In this document: in pieces, positions 14,589 through 25,315 of the stretch
How the letters are laid out: each line of letters opens with the position of its first letter
Numbering within the stretch: the stretch's first letter is position 1
Assembly (NCBI GenBank): GCA_021847995.1
Contig: JAJZNE010000141.1
Coordinates: 1 to 45,125, forward strand
Origin: Pseudomonadota bacterium
GTDB lineage: Bacteria; Pseudomonadota; Alphaproteobacteria; Acetobacterales; Acetobacteraceae
DNA: 45,125 bases
Reading direction: 5' to 3'
The notes under the pieces: model-generated
What the model saw: the letters and a program-made list of their open reading frames with translations, nothing else
Told to the model about the DNA's origin: nothing
The model's database searches: none
Translations under genes and position numbers: made by a program

Positions 14589-17225
14589 TCAATACAGGCC
14601 CGGCAGGCTCATGTCGATGGGCCGGCTGGCCGGCGCCGCGCCGACGGTGGTGGCCCCGCCGGCCGGCGGGGGACCGCCCGGAACCGCGCCGGCCGCCGTC
14701 GCATCGGGCGCCGGCGCCGGGGTCGGCGCGCCGACCGGGCCGGAGGCTCCCGGCTCCTGCCCCGGCTTGAACGCATCCGTCACCGTGCCGTAGCCGCTGT
14801 CATAGCTCGCCACGGTGACGCCCTCGGGCACCGGGAATTTCAGGTCCGGCCGTCCCCTGAGCGCCACCGCCATGAAATCGTGCCATACCGGTGCCGCGAC
14901 ATGCCCGCCGGTCTCGCCGTTGCCAAGGCTGGCCGGCGAGTCGAAGCCGATCCAGACCACGGCGACCAGATCAGGCGTGAAGCCGGCGAACCAGGCGTCC
15001 TGGAAATCCTGGCTGGTGCCCGTCTTGCCGGCGATCTCCCGGTTCAGTCCGGCGCCCGCGTCGCTGCCGGTGCCGCGCTTCACCACTCCCTGCATCATCA
15101 GGTTGAGCTGATAGACGCTGGCCGGATCGGCGACCTGCGGCGCCGGGTCGGTCAGCAGCGGCAGCCGCGCGGCGTCGTCGCAGACGTCGCAGCGTGGTCC
15201 GGCGGCGCGCCACACGACATGGCCGTCGCGGTCCTGCACCGTGTCGATCAGCGTCGGCGTGATCGCCTTGCCGCCCGCGGCGAGCCCAGCATAGGCCCCC
15301 GCCTCCCGCAGCACCGTGGTATCGACGGCGCCGAGTGCCGCCGGCAGCACCCGCGGCATGGCATCGACGAGATGGAAGGCGATCGCGGTATCGGCGACCG
15401 CCGCCATCCCGACCTGATTGGCGACACGCACCGTCACCAGGTTGCGCGACTGCTCCAGCGCGACATGCAGCGGCACCGCGCCCATGAAGTCGCCCTCGTA
15501 GTTGCCAGGCCGCCATTTCCCCTGCGCGCCGAGATCGACCACGAACGGCGCATCGAGGAAGCGTTGCGAGGGCGAGATGCCGGCCTCCAGCGCCGTCAGA
15601 TAGACGAACGGCTTGAAGCTCGATCCCGGCTGGCGGTTGGCCTGCGTCGCGCGGTCGAACTGGCTCAACTCATAGGACCAGCCTCCGGCCAGCGCCAGCA
15701 CCCGGCCGGTCGCCGGATCGAGCGCGACCAGCGCCCCCTCGACCAGCGGAATCTGGCGCAGCAGCAGCCGCTCCGGCCGCGCCGCGAGCTTGCCGCGGGC
15801 GGGTTCGGCGCCGACGTGCTCGACCATCACGACATCGCCCGGCTTCACGACGTCCGCCACGCGCCGCGGCGGCGGCCCGGGCGGCACCGCGTCATGCGGC
15901 GGCGTGCGCGCCCAGCCGAGATCGGCCAGTTGCAGCGGCAGCACCCGCGGCAGGTCGGCAACGCCGCCCGGCGGATGCTCCAGGATGCCGAGCTTCGCCT
16001 CCGTCTCGCCCGTCTCCAGTACCACCGCGAGCTGCCAGTTGAGCAGCAGACCGGGAGGGCGGGCCGCGGCGGCGAGACTGTCGGCCCAGCCGGTGCGCAG
16101 CCCCGGTCCTGCCGCCAGCCGCGCCACCGGCCCGCGCCAGCCGCCGCGCCGCTGGTCGTAGCGCAGCAGCCCGTCATGCAGCGCATGATCCGCCGCCGCC
16201 TGCAACGCCGGATCGAGCGTCGTGCGCACGACGAGCCCGCCCTGCGTCGTCTGCTCCTGCCCGAACCGGTCGAGCAGGATGCGCCGCACCTCCTCGGTGA
16301 AATAGTCGGCGCCGGTGATCGCATCGGGGCGGCGGAACGACGCCGGCGTGAGCGGCGTCGCCTGCGCTGCCTTCGCCTGCGCCTGGGTGATCGCCCCGGT
16401 CTCCGCCATCCGGTCCAGCACCCAGTCCCGCCGCGCACGGGCCGCCTCGGGGAAACGGTAGGGGTTATAGTTGTTCGGCGCCTTGGGCAGCGCCGCCAGG
16501 AACGCCGCCTCCGGGATCGTCAGGTCATCGAGGGACTTGTTGAAATAGGCCTGCGCCGCCGCCGCGACGCCGTAGGAAGAAAGTCCGAGATAAATCTCGT
16601 TCAGATAGAGTTCGAGGATGCGCTCCTTGCTCAGGGCCTCTTCCATGCGCAGCGCCAGCAGCACTTCCTTCGCCTTGCGGTTGAAGGAGACTTCGTTGCC
16701 CAGCAGCATGTTCTTGGCCACCTGCTGGGTGATGGTGGAAGCGCCGATCGGCCGCCGTCCCTGCCCCATCTGCATCACGTCGGTTGCTGCCGCGCGCAGG
16801 ATAGCGAGCGGATCGACGCCGTGATGGACGAAGAATTTCTGATCCTCCGCCGAGAGGAAGGCGCGCTTCACCAGATCGGGGATGGCAGCATAGGGGACGA
16901 AGATGCGCCGTTCCGTTGCCAGTTCGGCGAGCAGGCGGGAATCGCCGGCATAAATGCGGCTCATCACCGGAGGTTGATAATCGCGCAGCCCCTGCACGTC
17001 CGGCAGGCCGGCGGCGAAATGCCGCCACGCCAGCCACGCCGCCCCGCCGCCCACCCCGGCGGCGAGCACCGCCAGCCCCAGCAGCGCGCCGAGAATGCGG
17101 CCGAGCCAGCGCCTGCGCGGCCGGCGCGGCGGCGTGGCGGCGCGGCGGCCACGGCCCGGCGTTCCCGCACGCGGCGGCCTGGGCGGAATGCTGATCGTCT
17201 CGCCAGGGCGGCGCGGGTCGCTCAT
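14589..17225 (-). CDS. mrcA: Penicillin-binding protein 1A, bifunctional transglycosylase/transpeptidase
   Basis: 878 residues, class A PBP size. A basic Pro/Arg cytoplasmic tail (1-40) precedes one transmembrane helix (about 41-66). The glycosyltransferase-51 domain has catalytic Glu127 in LSAEDQKFFVHHGVD, plus GASTITQQVAKN and LELYLNEIYLG. The transpeptidase domain has the active-site Ser in PGSSFKPFVYL, a SRN-type second motif (LEQSRNLVTVR) and KTGTSQDFQDAWFAGF. It polymerises and cross-links peptidoglycan at the inner membrane. The C-terminal ~80 residues are Pro/Ala/Gly-rich and end in MSLPGLY. It sits between an amidase gene and prfB, all on one strand, as in many alphaproteobacteria. 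Confidence 0.95.
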   Translation of the reverse strand: MSDPRRPGETISIPPRPPRAGTPGRGRRAATPPRRPRRRWLGRILGALLGLAVLAAGVGGGAAWLAWRHFAAGLPDVQGLRDYQPPVMSRIYAGDSRLLAELATERRIFVPYAAIPDLVKRAFLSAEDQKFFVHHGVDPLAILRAAATDVMQMGQGRRPIGASTITQQVAKNMLLGNEVSFNRKAKEVLLALRMEEALSKERILELYLNEIYLGLSSYGVAAAAQAYFNKSLDDLTIPEAAFLAALPKAPNNYNPYRFPEAARARRDWVLDRMAETGAITQAQAKAAQATPLTPASFRRPDAITGADYFTEEVRRILLDRFGQEQTTQGGLVVRTTLDPALQAAADHALHDGLLRYDQRRGGWRGPVARLAAGPGLRTGWADSLAAAARPPGLLLNWQLAVVLETGETEAKLGILEHPPGGVADLPRVLPLQLADLGWARTPPHDAVPPGPPPRRVADVVKPGDVVMVEHVGAEPARGKLAARPERLLLRQIPLVEGALVALDPATGRVLALAGGWSYELSQFDRATQANRQPGSSFKPFVYLTALEAGISPSQRFLDAPFVVDLGAQGKWRPGNYEGDFMGAVPLHVALEQSRNLVTVRVANQVGMAAVADTAIAFHLVDAMPRVLPAALGAVDTTVLREAGAYAGLAAGGKAITPTLIDTVQDRDGHVVWRAAGPRCDVCDDAARLPLLTDPAPQVADPASVYQLNLMMQGVVKRGTGSDAGAGLNREIAGKTGTSQDFQDAWFAGFTPDLVAVVWIGFDSPASLGNGETGGHVAAPVWHDFMAVALRGRPDLKFPVPEGVTVASYDSGYGTVTDAFKPGQEPGASGPVGAPTPAPAPDATAAGAVPGGPPPAGGATTVGAAPASRPIDMSLPGLY

Positions 17226-17306
17226 GCGGAGGGTTTACACCAGATCGGCGCCCCCGCGTAGCGCGCCGCCGGGGGCCAGGGTTGCCCCAGGGTTGCCGAC
17301 GAACCT

Positions 17307-18125
17307 TCAGCCGGCGAGCCGCGGCCCCGGTGCCGTCGGCGCCGCCTGGGCAAACCAGGCATCGATCGCACGGCGCATCGCCGCCGCCACTTCGGCACGA
17401 TGGGCCGCCTGACGCAGTGCGGCCTCGTCGCCGGGATTGGACATGAAGCCCATTTCCACCAGCACGCTCGGGATATCCGCCGCCTTCAGCACCACGAAGC
17501 CGGCATGGCGCGCCGGATTGTCGAGCAGCGGCACATCGCCGGCGAAGCTGCCCACCATGCGGTGCGCGAGCCGTGCCGAGCCGGCGCGCGTCTCCTGCCG
17601 CACCAGGCTGGCCAGGATCTTCGCCACCGCCGGCGGCGTGTTGCGGAACTCCGGTCCGGCAAAGCGGTCGGCGGCATTCTCCCGCCGCGCGAGCGCCGCC
17701 GTTTGCGCGTCGGAAGCGGCGGCGGCAAGCGTATAGACGCTGGCGCCCCGCACCGAACGGTCCGACAGCGCATCGGCGTGCATCGAGATGAACAGCGCCG
17801 CCCCCTGCTGCTCCGCGATCGCGACCCGCCCCTCCAGCGGAATGAACACGTCATGGCCGCGGGTCAGCGCCACGCGGTAACGGCCGCCGGCCGCCAACTG
17901 CCGCCGCAACTCCTCCGCCGCCGCCAGCGCCACGTGCTTCTCGTACGTACCGGAGACGCCGATCGCCCCCGGATCCTTGCCGCCGTGGCCGGGGTCGAGC
18001 ACGACCAGCGGTGGCGCGCCGCGCGGTGGCGGCGGCGGCGCCGTGGCGCCGGCCGGCAGCACGAAACGCGCGGCGAGGCCGGGGCCGAGCACAAGAGGGC
18101 CAAGCAGCGCACGGCGAGTGATCAC
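17307..18125 (-). CDS. N-acetylmuramoyl-L-alanine amidase (AmiC-type, probably Tat-exported)
   Basis: 272-residue amidase_3-family zinc enzyme that cleaves the amide between MurNAc and the stem peptide, acting in the periplasm during cell separation and remodelling. Zinc ligands are His47 (DPGHGG), Glu62 (TYEKH) and His116 (SMHAD), and the catalytic Glu224 lies in LVEMGFMSN. The N-terminus TRRALLG followed by a moderately hydrophobic stretch looks like a twin-arginine signal, as in E. coli AmiA and AmiC. There is no AMIN domain. The start is GTG 18125, preceded by AAAGGAG at about 9-10 bases. It is upstream of mrcA on the same strand, with 81 bp between them. Confidence 0.92.
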   Translation of the reverse strand: MITRRALLGPLVLGPGLAARFVLPAGATAPPPPPRGAPPLVVLDPGHGGKDPGAIGVSGTYEKHVALAAAEELRRQLAAGGRYRVALTRGHDVFIPLEGRVAIAEQQGAALFISMHADALSDRSVRGASVYTLAAAASDAQTAALARRENAADRFAGPEFRNTPPAVAKILASLVRQETRAGSARLAHRMVGSFAGDVPLLDNPARHAGFVVLKAADIPSVLVEMGFMSNPGDEAALRQAAHRAEVAAAMRRAIDAWFAQAAPTAPGPRLAG

Positions 18126-18635
18126 CAGGACCGCTCCTTTACCGGGGCGTGAGGCACGCAGGGCGTCTAAACCGGCTATTTAACGTCGTGACTCCGGAAA
18201 TGCACCGTGTGCGTTGATGACAGGGCGGAAACCCGGCCGGTTCGCGGCCCTGGCGTGGCAGCCCTGCCACGGTCGTGCTTGCGATGGCGGCGGGATTGCG
18301 CCATTCTCGCGCGCAGATCGGCGTCGCGCCGGCGCGGGCCCAGGAGGTGCCGCACCGCAGTCGCATCCGCGCTGATCGTGATCCGAGGGCAACCCCGTCC
18401 GCGCGACGGAAGCTGTGCCCGCAGACATGGGTTTTCATGGCCGACGCCGTCTCCGCCCCCTTCCGACCTGAGCTTCAGCGCCGCCCGCCGAGGGCCGCGC
18501 CCGTTGTCGGACGGGGTGGGCGCGTCGCCCCTGGCGTGTTGTCGCTGCGGTCGCATCAGCCCTCCCTTCCCCAATCCTGTCGCCCCGGCCGCCGCGCGCG
18601 GCCCTGGCGGGCGGCATATCGGAGTTCGCGGCTGA
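18126..18635. promoter_or_regulatory. 510-bp region between amidase and rne; probable long structured rne leader
   Basis: No protein gene is convincing here. It must hold the divergent promoters of the amidase operon and rne. It contains structure: a 7-bp stem with 4-base loop at 18254-18271 (CGTGGCA/TGCCACG) and a stem-loop at 18395-18409 (CCGTC/GACGG) shortly before GGAAGCTGTG. Many bacteria have a long 5' leader through which RNase E controls its own mRNA; such a role here is inferred from position and length only. I could not place -35/-10 elements with confidence. Confidence 0.45.
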
Positions 18636-21614
<2,979 letters not shown>

Positions 21615-21624
21615 CGGGAAGGGG

Positions 21625-21684
21625 CCGGGCGTCCGCCCGGTCGGGCAGGTCCGGCTGGCAGCTTCCCTTGCGGATCTGCCAGCC
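21625..21684. terminator. Hairpins between convergent rne and ggt genes
   Basis: Two inverted repeats fill the 76 bp between the two stop codons: CCGGGC/GCCCGG with a 4-base loop at 21625-21640, and a 9-bp stem GGCTGGCAG/CTGCCAGCC (21653-21661 and 21676-21684) with a 14-base loop. There is no T-run, so this is a strong-stem, possibly bidirectional terminator rather than a textbook intrinsic one. Confidence 0.6.
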
Positions 21685-21690
21685 GCCGGC

Positions 21691-23289
21691 TCAATAGCCC
21701 AGCGCCAGCCCGTCCTTGCGCGGGTCGGAGGCGCCGATCAGGCAGCCGCGCGCCCGGTCGATCCGGATCGCCTGGCCGCCGCCATGCGGCAGGATCGTGC
21801 GCTCGATCGCATGACCGCGGCGGGCGAGCTGGTCCAGCACCGCAAGCGGCACGCCGGCCTCCGCCTCCACCTTGCCGCCGAGCGCCAGCACCCGCGGCAG
21901 GTCGAGCGATTCCTGAAGATCGAGGCCGTAATCGATGTGGTTGGTCAGGAACAGCGTCTGGCCCATCGGCTGGAAATGGCCGCCCATCACGCCGAACGGC
22001 ATCACCGCTTCCCCGTCCTTCGTCAGCATGCCGGGGATGATGGTGTGCATCGGGCGCTTGCCCGGCGCGATGCAGTTGGGATGCCCGCGCTCCAGCCGGA
22101 AGCCGAAGCCGCGATTGTGCAGCATCACCCCGCTGCGCGCCGCGACAATGCCGGAACCGAAGCTCTGAAACAGGGAGTTGATGAGACTGCACGCATTGCC
22201 GTCGCGATCGACGACAGCGAGATAGACGGTGTCGCGATGCGCCGGCAGCACCGCCTCGCCGGCGCGGGGCAGCGCGGCGAGCGCCACGTCGTCGCGGATC
22301 AGGCCGCGCAGGGCGGCGAGGTAGGCCGGATCGGTCAGCCGCGCCACCGGCACATCGGCCTGCGCCGGATCGGCCAGGAAGGCATCGCGGTCGCGATAGA
22401 CCAGACGCGCGGCTTCCAGATGCCGGTGCAGCCGCACCGCGCCGAGCGGCCCGTCCGGCGCCGGATCCCAGCCGCCGAGAATGCCGAGCATCATCAGCAC
22501 CATCAGGCCGGAACCGTTGGGCGGGCATTGCCAGACCTCGAAGCCGCGCCAGGCGGTGCGGATCGGCTCCACGAACGCCGCACCGCGCAGACCGGCGGCG
22601 AAATCCTCCTCCGTGTGCAGGCCGCCGCGGGCGCGCAGCGTCGCCACCATGTCCGCGGCGATCTCCCCTTCATAGAAGGCGCGGGCGCCGTTCCGCGCGA
22701 TCGCGCGCAGGGTGGCGGCCAGCGCCGGCTGGACGAAACGCTCGCCGACCGCGGGCGCCGCACCGCCGGGCAGGAACGATGCCGCGCCGGTCGTGCGCAG
22801 CTTGTCGGCGACATGCGCCCAGTCATGCGCGACGCGCGGGGTGACGGCAAACCCCTCCTCGGCGAAGCGGATCGCCGGCTGGAGCAATTCCTCCAGCCCC
22901 TTGCTGCCATGCGCGGCGAGCAGCGTCTCCCACGCCGCGACCGCGCCGGGGATGGTGACGCTGTGCGGCGAGGTGGGGGTGAGCGCGGTGATGCCCTGTT
23001 GCTCGAACCAGTCGATGCCCGCCGCCGCCGGGGCGCGGCCGGACCCGTTCAGCGCCACCACGCGGCGCTGCCCGGCGGGGGCGTAAAGGCAGAAACAGTC
23101 GCCGCCGATGCCGGTGGAATGCGGCTCGACCACGCCCAGGACGGCGACCGCGGCGATGGCGGCATCGAGCGCGTTGCCGCCCGCCCGCAGCACATCGACG
23201 GCGGCGAGCGTCGCCGCCGGCATGGAGGTGGCCGCCATGCCGTGTGTCGCCAGGACTGGGCTGCGGCCGGGCAGATGGAAATCGCGCAT
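21691..23289 (-). CDS. Gamma-glutamyltransferase family protein
   Basis: 532-residue Ntn-hydrolase precursor. The large-subunit part has MAATSMPAATLAAVDVLRAG, NALDAAIA and STGIGGDCF. The autoprocessing site is in HRDTVYLAVVDRDGNACSLI, where the Thr of DTVY would become the N-terminal nucleophile of the small subunit; SFGSGI, RPMHTIIPGM and PFGVMGGHFQPMGQ follow. The family cleaves gamma-glutamyl bonds of glutathione and related compounds, and this branch is like Bacillus YwrD. I see no clear signal peptide from ATG 23289 (MRDFHLPGRSPVLATHG), so it may be cytoplasmic. The longer upstream frame is not conserved-looking. Confidence 0.88.
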   Translation of the reverse strand: MRDFHLPGRSPVLATHGMAATSMPAATLAAVDVLRAGGNALDAAIAAVAVLGVVEPHSTGIGGDCFCLYAPAGQRRVVALNGSGRAPAAAGIDWFEQQGITALTPTSPHSVTIPGAVAAWETLLAAHGSKGLEELLQPAIRFAEEGFAVTPRVAHDWAHVADKLRTTGAASFLPGGAAPAVGERFVQPALAATLRAIARNGARAFYEGEIAADMVATLRARGGLHTEEDFAAGLRGAAFVEPIRTAWRGFEVWQCPPNGSGLMVLMMLGILGGWDPAPDGPLGAVRLHRHLEAARLVYRDRDAFLADPAQADVPVARLTDPAYLAALRGLIRDDVALAALPRAGEAVLPAHRDTVYLAVVDRDGNACSLINSLFQSFGSGIVAARSGVMLHNRGFGFRLERGHPNCIAPGKRPMHTIIPGMLTKDGEAVMPFGVMGGHFQPMGQTLFLTNHIDYGLDLQESLDLPRVLALGGKVEAEAGVPLAVLDQLARRGHAIERTILPHGGGQAIRIDRARGCLIGASDPRKDGLALGY

Positions 23290-23414
23290 GCGGCAATGCT
23301 CCGATGATCGGCAGGGGTCAGCAACGCAACCGCCTGCTGGCACGCGCGCGCCCCATTGGCAACCGGGGGGGATCGCGGCAAACATGAGGGCGCGGAGCGG
23401 ACGGAGCGGCGGCA

Positions 23415-23747
23415 GTGGCGACGATCGAGGAGTTCGAGGCGCTCGACATACGGGTCGGCACCGTACGGGACGCGCGCCCGCTGCCGCAGGCGCGCAAGCC
23501 GTCGATCTGTCTGTGGATCGATTTCGGCGGCGCGCTCGGCGTGCGGCAATCCTCGGCCCAGATCACGGTGCATTACCGGCCCGATACCCTGATCGGGCGG
23601 CAGGTGCTGGCGGTGGTGAACTTCCCGCCGCGCCGCATCGCCGGCTTCACGAGCGAGGTGCTGACGCTCGGCGTGCCGGATGAGGAGGGGGCGGTGGTGC
23701 TGCTGCGGCCGGATTTCGCGGTCCCGGATGGCGGGCGGATGTTCTGA
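23415..23747 (+). CDS. csaA: CsaA-type tRNA-binding domain chaperone
   Basis: A 110-residue protein made of a single OB-fold tRNA_bind domain, the size of CsaA. The segments DIRVGTVRDA, ITVHYRPDTLIGRQVLAVVN and FPPRRIAGFTSEVLTLG are characteristic. CsaA is an export-related chaperone in Bacillus; in proteobacteria its role is less clear. The start is GTG 23415, preceded by GGAG at 8 bases. Its stop overlaps the next ATG by one base (TGATG), so it is translationally coupled to gpt. Confidence 0.9.
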   Translation: MATIEEFEALDIRVGTVRDARPLPQARKPSICLWIDFGGALGVRQSSAQITVHYRPDTLIGRQVLAVVNFPPRRIAGFTSEVLTLGVPDEEGAVVLLRPDFAVPDGGRMF

Positions 23748-24226
23748 TGGCAACGCATTATTACACCGTCACCTGGGATCAGTTGCACCGCGATGCGCGG
23801 GCGCTGGCCTGGCGCCTGATGGGGCTGCGCCCGCTCGCCGGCATCGTCGCCGTCACCCGTGGCGGCCTGATCCCGGCCGCGATCATCGCGCGCGAACTCG
23901 ACGTGCGGCTGGTCGAGAGCGTCTCCGTCGTCAGCTACGACGAGGAAACCCGCGGCGTGCCGAGCGTGACCAAACCGCCGGTGGCGGCCGGCGATGGCAG
24001 CGGCTTCCTGATCGTCGATGACCTGGTCGATACCGGCACGACGGCGCGGGTGGTGCGCGGCCTGCTGCCGCGCGCGCATTTCGCCAGCGTCTATGCCAAG
24101 CCGCTCGGCAAGGACATGGTGGACAGCTTCGTCACGGAGGTTTCGCAGGATACCTGGATCCTGTTCCCCTGGGATACCGAGCCGCAATTCTCCGTCCCCC
24201 TGGTGAAGCGCGAGAATGGCAACTGA
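23747..24226 (+). CDS. gpt: Xanthine-guanine phosphoribosyltransferase
   Basis: 159 residues, close to E. coli Gpt (152) along its whole length: TVTWDQLHRDARALAWRLMG, IVAVTRGGLIPAAIIARELD, the PRPP-binding loop LIVDDLVDTGTTA, and AKPLGKDMVDSFV with QDTWILFPWD. It salvages xanthine and guanine to XMP and GMP at the expense of PRPP. It is the second gene of the csaA-gpt unit. Confidence 0.93.
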   Translation: MATHYYTVTWDQLHRDARALAWRLMGLRPLAGIVAVTRGGLIPAAIIARELDVRLVESVSVVSYDEETRGVPSVTKPPVAAGDGSGFLIVDDLVDTGTTARVVRGLLPRAHFASVYAKPLGKDMVDSFVTEVSQDTWILFPWDTEPQFSVPLVKRENGN

Positions 24227-24249
24227 TAACCGAACCTGACAGTTTGGGG

Positions 24250-24278
24250 CTGACAGGGCGCGGGAAATCTGGGATACT
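24250..24278 (+). promoter_or_regulatory. Sigma70-like promoter for the 40-residue membrane peptide
   Basis: CTGACA at 24250-24255 and GATACT at 24273-24278 with exactly 17 bp between them. The -10 runs into the left arm of a 9-bp inverted repeat (ACTCTGCCG at 24276-24284, CGGCAGAGT at 24296-24304). The repeat could be an operator, a leader hairpin or the gpt terminator. Confidence 0.5.
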
Positions 24279-24338
24279 CTGCCGGACCCGGCACGCGGCA
24301 GAGTGCCCGGCCCCGGTCGCGAAGCAAGGAGGAAGCAA

Positions 24339-24461
24339 ATGAGCCTGTTTTTCGCCCTGGTGCTGATGATCCTTCCCGCATTGTTCGCCCTTGCCGACCT
24401 GGCGATGACCGGGCGGACCTTCGGCTACATGCCGCCTCAGAGCCATGAGCCGCGCGGCTGA
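24339..24461 (+). CDS. 40-residue single-pass membrane peptide, unknown function
   Basis: Reads MSLFFALVLMILPALFALAD followed by LAMTGRTFGYMPPQSHEPRG. Residues 2-22 are strongly hydrophobic and would span the membrane once; the tail is short and polar. A near-perfect ribosome site, AAGGAGG, lies 7 bases before the ATG, which together with the promoter upstream is the main reason to call it real. It is 112 bp downstream of gpt and too short for family assignment. Confidence 0.7.
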   Translation: MSLFFALVLMILPALFALADLAMTGRTFGYMPPQSHEPRG

Positions 24462-24567
24462 CCGCTCACGCCTGCACGGGCCGGCGCTGACCTGACCATC
24501 GCGTAAGGCAGTGCCGCCAGACGCTGCGGTCGTTCCGCCGGCCCGCTTCTCCACCCCGATCCCGTAC

Positions 24568-24622
24568 AACCGAACGGGGCCGCACGCCGATCGGCGAGCA
24601 GCCCCGTCCCGCGCATTCGGTT
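24568..24622. terminator. Triple nested inverted repeat between convergent genes
   Basis: An outer stem AACCGAA/TTCGGTT (24568-24574, 24616-24622), a middle stem ACGGGGC/GCCCCGT (24574-24580, 24601-24607) and a perfect inner 12-bp palindrome CGCCGATCGGCG (24585-24596). It lies between the peptide gene and the gene ending at 24648, which point at each other, so a bidirectional terminator is the simplest reading. No T-run follows on either strand. Confidence 0.55.
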
Positions 24623-24647
24623 GCCTCTCTGGTGCGTCCGGCCGGCG

Positions 24648-25139
24648 CTATTGCATCGGCCCCGGCGGCGACCACTGGAAGGTATGCTGGTGGCAGGGAT
24701 AGGTGTTGATGAAGTAGCGCAGCACCGCGCTCGCCGCCGGCTCATCCAGGTATTGCGGGTTGCTCTGCACCCAGGCGACCAGCCCGGTCACGGCCTCGCG
24801 CCGCGTCGGCGTCGGGTTGGGCAGGCAGACCTTGCGCTTGCTGTGCCGCGCGCCGAGCGTATCGAGCAGGTGGAAATCGAGCACCGCAGCGGTGTAGCCG
24901 GCGCACAGGCTGGTCGCCGCGACATAATAGGGATTGTCGTTGCGCAGCGTGCAGGCGGCATCGAGGTCGCGCAGCGTATGGATGTCGAGCGGGTTGCCGC
25001 CCGGCACCGGCTGCGACGCGACCGGGGCGATGCCGTTGGCGGCGAAGGCTTTCGGTGCCGGCGCCTGCGGCGATTGCTGGGCCAGCGCCGGGGCTGCCGC
25101 AGCGAGCAGCCCCGCGCAGCCGAGGATGGCAAGACGCAT
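24648..25139 (-). CDS. Periplasmic Rap1a/Tai-like protein
   Basis: 163 residues with a Sec signal peptide (1-20, ALA-QQ). The mature part carries four Cys (63, 79, 105, 149) with the pattern SLCAGYTAAVLDF, KVCLPNPTPTRREAV, AWVQSNPQYLDEPAASAVL and NTYPC. This is like the Rap1a/Tai immunity fold that protects Serratia against peptidoglycan-amidase effectors. No effector or type VI gene lies nearby, so an immunity role is not supported and many such orphans exist in alphaproteobacteria. AAGGGGAG lies about 6 bases before the ATG. Confidence 0.7.
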   Translation of the reverse strand: MRLAILGCAGLLAAAAPALAQQSPQAPAPKAFAANGIAPVASQPVPGGNPLDIHTLRDLDAACTLRNDNPYYVAATSLCAGYTAAVLDFHLLDTLGARHSKRKVCLPNPTPTRREAVTGLVAWVQSNPQYLDEPAASAVLRYFINTYPCHQHTFQWSPPGPMQ

Positions 25140-25271
25140 GGAAGACTCCCCTTGGGTTCGGATGGATCCGCGAGAACCGGTGGATTTCCGGCCACTGACG
25201 CAGAATTTGAGGATTGCTTAGCCCGTTTGCGGGGGACTTTTTGTGAAGGTTCTGTTGCATTGTCCGCCGCC

Positions 25272-25303
25272 GCATGGCGGCCCTGCGGAGGGGGCCGCCA
25301 TGC
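25272..25303 (-). terminator. Strong hairpin downstream of the porin gene
   Basis: An 11-bp perfect inverted repeat, GCATGGCGGCC (25272-25282) and GGCCGCCATGC (25293-25303), with a 10-base loop, 13 bp beyond the porin stop codon. No T-run follows, so termination is inferred from stem strength and position. Confidence 0.6.
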
Positions 25304-25315
25304 CGGTTCAGGCGC

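Noticed and set aside
18126-18635. A cobalamin or other known riboswitch, RNase P RNA or tmRNA in the rne upstream region
   Set aside because: I could not find the B12 box, the conserved RNase P core or tmRNA ends; only simple stem-loops are visible.
25200-25260. Intrinsic terminator at CCCGTTTGCGGG followed by CTTTTT on the plus strand
   Set aside because: The stem is only 4 bp and no plus-strand gene ends nearby.
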